From assembly GCA_022750055.1 (NCBI GenBank), contig JAKIWL010000002.1, positions 271,042 to 335,041 of the forward strand: a stretch of 64,000 nucleotides of DNA. Reading direction: 5' to 3'. The notes beneath the pieces were generated by a model. That model made no database searches. It was not told where the DNA came from and saw only the letters and a program-made list of their open reading frames with translations. The stretch's first letter is position 1; every line of letters starts with the position of its first letter. Position numbers and translations under genes: made by a program. This document shows positions 61,543 to 64,000 of the stretch, in pieces. The DNA is from Thermoplasmata archaeon. Its GTDB lineage: Archaea; Thermoplasmatota; Thermoplasmata; Lutacidiplasmatales; UBA184.

Positions 61543-62006
61543 AGCCACCGGAGTTCGCTCTCCTGCCTCTGTCGGAGCTGAAGGAACACGAGCAGGTCGA
61601 CCCGATCACGGTCCGCGCTCTGGTCGAGCAGATCCGGTCGGACGGGTTGGTCCGGGACCCGATCTGGGTCGCCCGGGGGACCGGGGTCATCCTGAACGGG
61701 CACCACCGCTACCACGCTCTGGTGGCCCTCGGGGCGCGGCGCGCGCCCGCCTGGGTGTTCGACTACGACGACCCGTCGGTGGAGCTCGAGCGCTGGTCGC
61801 CCGGCCCGCCGGTATCGAAGGAGCTCGTCGTAGAACGGGCTCGAACCGGGGTCCCGTTCCCCCCGAAGACGACCAAGCACGTCCTGCGGGTGCGCCTGCC
61901 GAACCGTGCGACGCCGCTTTCCGACCTCCTGCCGCCCGAGTCGATGGCTCAGCGCGTCGAGCCCCGTCCCTCGCGGACGGCGGGTCGCTCCGACGGGGCT
62001 CGGTAG
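61539..62006 (+). CDS. ParB/SerK-like domain protein
   Basis: A 155-residue protein translationally coupled to the FAD subunit gene. SELKEHEQVDPITVRALVEQI, then ILNGHHRYHALVALGA and PFPPKTTKH, are the ParB-like kinase fold seen in archaeal ADP-dependent free-serine kinase SerK. SerK proteins are longer (about 240 residues), so this is a short member. Serine phosphorylation for cysteine synthesis or a regulatory role are both possible. Its 3' end overlaps purN on the other strand by 58 bases. Confidence 0.65.
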   Translation: MKPPEFALLPLSELKEHEQVDPITVRALVEQIRSDGLVRDPIWVARGTGVILNGHHRYHALVALGARRAPAWVFDYDDPSVELERWSPGPPVSKELVVERARTGVPFPPKTTKHVLRVRLPNRATPLSDLLPPESMAQRVEPRPSRTAGRSDGAR

Positions 62007-62605
62007 GGGAGCGGGAAGGAGCCGTCGGCGAACCGGCGGATCGTGGCCGTCAGGAGCGCGAGCTCGATGGGGCGGAGGCGCGCCCGCAGGGTCTCGGGGG
62101 TCTCCTCAGGCTGGACCGTAATCGACTCTTGGGCGAGGACGGGGCCAGCGTCCACCGTGGCCGTCACGAGGTGAACGGTAGCGCCCGTTTCGCGGTCCCC
62201 CGCGGCGAGCACCGCCTCGTGGACCCGTCGGCCGAAGAAGCCGGGTCCGCCGTGCTTCGGGAGTAGCGACGGGTGGACGTTGAGCACGCGTCCTTCCCAT
62301 CCGGAGAGCCAGGCCCACGGGACGATCGACCGGAACCCAGCGAGCAGGACGAGCTCGGCGCGTCGCTCCGACAGTTCGGCGTCGAGTCGCTCGGCCCATC
62401 GAGCTTCGTCCGTCCCCCGCAGCGGCAGGACCACCGTCGGAAGTCCCCGGAGACGGGCGCGCTCGATCGCCGGGGCGTGGGGCCGGTCGGAAACGACGAG
62501 CACGATCGACGCCGGCAAGTGACCGCCGTCGATCGCCTCGGCGAGGCCTTCGAGGATGGTCCCCTCCCCCGACACGAGCACGGCGAGTCGGATCTCACGG
62601 GTCAT
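61949..62605 (-). CDS. purN: Phosphoribosylglycinamide formyltransferase
   Basis: A 218-residue GAR transformylase. VLVSGEGTILEGL opens the fold; LNVHPSLLPKHGG and the VDAGPVLAQ stretch carry the catalytic Asn/His and Asp region. It makes formyl-GAR with 10-formyl-THF in purine synthesis. The C-terminal 20 residues are Arg/Ser-rich and overlap the ParB/SerK-like gene antisense. A start at 62605 gives MTREIRLAVL. Confidence 0.9.
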   Translation of the reverse strand: MTREIRLAVLVSGEGTILEGLAEAIDGGHLPASIVLVVSDRPHAPAIERARLRGLPTVVLPLRGTDEARWAERLDAELSERRAELVLLAGFRSIVPWAWLSGWEGRVLNVHPSLLPKHGGPGFFGRRVHEAVLAAGDRETGATVHLVTATVDAGPVLAQESITVQPEETPETLRARLRPIELALLTATIRRFADGSFPLPYRAPSERPAVREGRGSTR

Positions 62606-62670
62606 GGTCGTCAGGGCCCTCGGTCGGGCCGATCCGCGCGTGGGTGAAAACGGCTGCGCCGGGGCGCCCG

Positions 62671-63642
62671 CTACAGGAGCACGCGAAGGTTGAGCTTCTC
62701 GGTGAGCTCTTTGTAGCGGTTACGGATCGTCACTTCGGTCACGCCGGCCACCTCGGCGACCTCGCGCTGGGTGCGGCGCTCGCCGCATTGTACGCTCGCG
62801 ATGTAGATCGCCGCGGCGGCTACCCCCGTCGGGCCCCGGCCGCTCGTGAGCTCGCGTTCGGTCGCCTGCTTGAGGATCTCGTTCGCGCGGGTCTGGATCT
62901 CCCCCTTGAGCTTGAGCTCCGAGCAGAACCGCTGGATGTAGTCCTGCGGGCGGGTCGGCATGAGCTTGAGCTTGAGCTCGCGGGTCATGAACCGGTAGGT
63001 ACGGCCGATCTCCTTGCGCCCGATGCGCGACTTGGAGGCGATCTCGTCGAGGGTCCTCGGGACGTTGCACTGTCGGCAGCTTCCGTACAGCGACGCGGCC
63101 ACGACCCCTTCGATCGAGCGACCCCGGATCAGGTTGCGGTTCACGGCCTTCCGGTAGATCATCGCCGCGGTCTCCCGGACGTTGCGCGGGAGCGACATGC
63201 TCGAGGCGATGCGGTCAAGCTCGGCGAGGGCGAAGGCGAGATTGCGCTCGGTCGCGTTCGAGACGCGGATCCGCCGCTGCCACTTCCGGAGGCGGTAGAG
63301 CTGCGCGCGGTTGCGGGTCGGGATCGATTTCCCGTACGGGTCGCGATTCTTCCAACCGATCTCCGTGGAGAGTCCCTTGTCGTGGATCGTGAGGGTGGTC
63401 GGAGCCCCCGTTCGAGTCCGCTTCTCCCCCTGCTCGGCGTCGAACGCGCGCCACTCCGGTCCCTGGTCGATCATCGCCTCCTCGAGGACGAGACCGCATT
63501 CGTCGCAGACCAACTCGCCCCGTTCGTAGTCCCGGGTCAGGTGCGTCGACCCGCAGTTGGTGCACCGAGTCGCCACGGAGATGTCGGTCGCCCTGGGCGG
63601 CGTCGGAGCCGCCGGCCCGGTCGTTTCCTCTGGGGGCACCAT
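62671..63642 (-). CDS. tfb: Transcription initiation factor TFB
   Basis: A 323-residue TFIIB-type factor. The N-terminal zinc ribbon has Cys27, Cys30, Cys46 and Cys49. The B-finger/linker region follows ([26 protein letters not shown]), then two cyclin-like repeats ending in a recognition-helix [14 protein letters not shown]. It bridges TBP on the promoter and RNA polymerase. The start is the ATG at 63640-63642, directly after the gar1 stop, so the two are one operon. Confidence 0.95.
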   Translation of the reverse strand: MVPPEETTGPAAPTPPRATDISVATRCTNCGSTHLTRDYERGELVCDECGLVLEEAMIDQGPEWRAFDAEQGEKRTRTGAPTTLTIHDKGLSTEIGWKNRDPYGKSIPTRNRAQLYRLRKWQRRIRVSNATERNLAFALAELDRIASSMSLPRNVRETAAMIYRKAVNRNLIRGRSIEGVVAASLYGSCRQCNVPRTLDEIASKSRIGRKEIGRTYRFMTRELKLKLMPTRPQDYIQRFCSELKLKGEIQTRANEILKQATERELTSGRGPTGVAAAAIYIASVQCGERRTQREVAEVAGVTEVTIRNRYKELTEKLNLRVLL

Positions 63643-63643
63643 G

Positions 63644-63922
63644 TCAGGACTCCTCGCCGGAGAGCGTCGTCCCGACGAGCGCCGCGGCCTCGGCCGCGCG
63701 GGGCATCCGTCGAAGCCGGATCGATAGGTAGGGCTGCCGGACCGGGCCGAACACACGGGCGACCTCGCCCCGCAACGTGCCCGAGCGGTCGACCACGCGA
63801 GTCCCCTCGGTCGCGAACCGCGACGACGGGCAACGGACCGTCAATCGGCCGGAAGGATTCACTGCGACGACCACCCCTATGTTCCGTTCCGACGACGCTG
63901 GGCGACCCTCGTGGCGAGCCAA
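63644..63922 (-). CDS. gar1: H/ACA RNA-protein component Gar1
   Basis: A 92-residue protein starting at TTG 63920-63922. [16 protein letters not shown] and [28 protein letters not shown] (in two parts) match the beta-barrel of archaeal Gar1, part of the H/ACA pseudouridylation complex. It is joined to tfb with one base between them. A TATA element lies about 27 bases before the start. Confidence 0.85.
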   Translation of the reverse strand: MARHEGRPASSERNIGVVVAVNPSGRLTVRCPSSRFATEGTRVVDRSGTLRGEVARVFGPVRQPYLSIRLRRMPRAAEAAALVGTTLSGEES

Positions 63923-63943
63923 GTCTTATAATCGACCTCGGTT

Positions 63944-63954
63944 TAGTACTTAAG
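63944..63954 (-). promoter_or_regulatory. TATA box of the gar1-tfb operon
   Basis: The minus strand reads CTTAAGTACTA, centred about 27 bases before the TTG at 63922, which supports that start and a leaderless mRNA. Confidence 0.5.
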
Positions 63955-64000
63955 GCTTACGAATGGTGCCGCCTGTTCTAGGCTCCCGCCCGTCGAGGAC

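Noticed and set aside
1-64000. CRISPR arrays, rRNA genes, intact insertion sequences or replication origin
   Set aside because: I saw no regularly spaced direct repeats, no rRNA signatures, no transposase motifs and no Orc/Cdc6 gene with repeat-rich DNA.

Overview
The window is a GC-rich, gene-dense piece of an archaeal chromosome. Archaeal identity is direct: TBP, TFB, aRF1, RFC small subunit, ribosomal proteins eS17, eS19, eL31 and eL39, eIF6, Sec61-beta, Gar1, Kae1, archaeosine TGT, wyosine enzyme Taw1 and a geranylgeranyl-reductase-type flavoprotein. Many genes have a TATA-like element 22-33 bases before a start codon and no visible leader, so leaderless transcription is probably common. 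The mix of euryarchaeal gene order, a DUF5611-like protein and many membrane-anchored zinc-ribbon proteins suggests a high-GC, probably soil or subsurface Thermoplasmatota lineage; that placement is inference. No rRNA, CRISPR array or intact insertion sequence was seen; one tRNA-Arg(CCU) is present.

Layout. 1-8.8 kb: 5' end of S-adenosylhomocysteine hydrolase, a huge surface protein with cytoplasmic zinc ribbons, a zinc-type reductase, and an overlapping cbs-cgl-cysS operon (homocysteine to cysteine to Cys-tRNA). 9-11 kb: a BlaI-type repressor, a BlaR1-like membrane protease and an exported protein. 11-28 kb: mainly housekeeping genes on both strands (lipid reductase, Kae1, TgtA, uracil-DNA glycosylase, rhodanese, MFS carrier, Taw1, YjbQ, Sec61-beta, SppA, RfcS, MoaC, MoaB, thioredoxin, aRF1). 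28-41 kb: surface and membrane proteins, the tRNA, a small decayed stretch, TBP with a TATA-rich promoter, a DHA2 exporter, a beta-propeller/PKD surface protein and a frameshifted membrane iron-sulfur protein. 41-47.5 kb: sugar-phosphate mutase, Mut7-C nuclease, tRNA methyltransferase, site-2 protease, CoA synthesis. 47.6-53.2 kb: an unusual vWA / P-loop GTPase / GAP1-like coiled-coil operon. 53.5-56.2 kb: eS17, a DUF3224 protein and the eS19-PDCD5-eL39-eL31-eIF6 translation operon. 56.3-61.5 kb: a molybdenum hydroxylase operon whose FAD subunit carries the four-cysteine insert known from 4-hydroxybenzoyl-CoA reductase, with its maturation genes. 61.5-63.9 kb: SerK/ParB-like protein, PurN, TFB and Gar1.

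How genes fit together. MoaC and MoaB, with the MobA-like and XdhC-like proteins, would build and insert the cofactor of the molybdenum hydroxylase. CBS and cystathionine lyase would consume the homocysteine released by AhcY and supply cysteine. The tripartite 47.6-53.2 kb operon resembles bacterial NTP-dependent conflict/signalling modules (vWA plus GTPase plus GTPase-associated protein) and is the best candidate for an undescribed system. The iron-sulfur membrane protein at 39.4-41.1 kb needs two compensating one-base corrections in C/G runs to read through.
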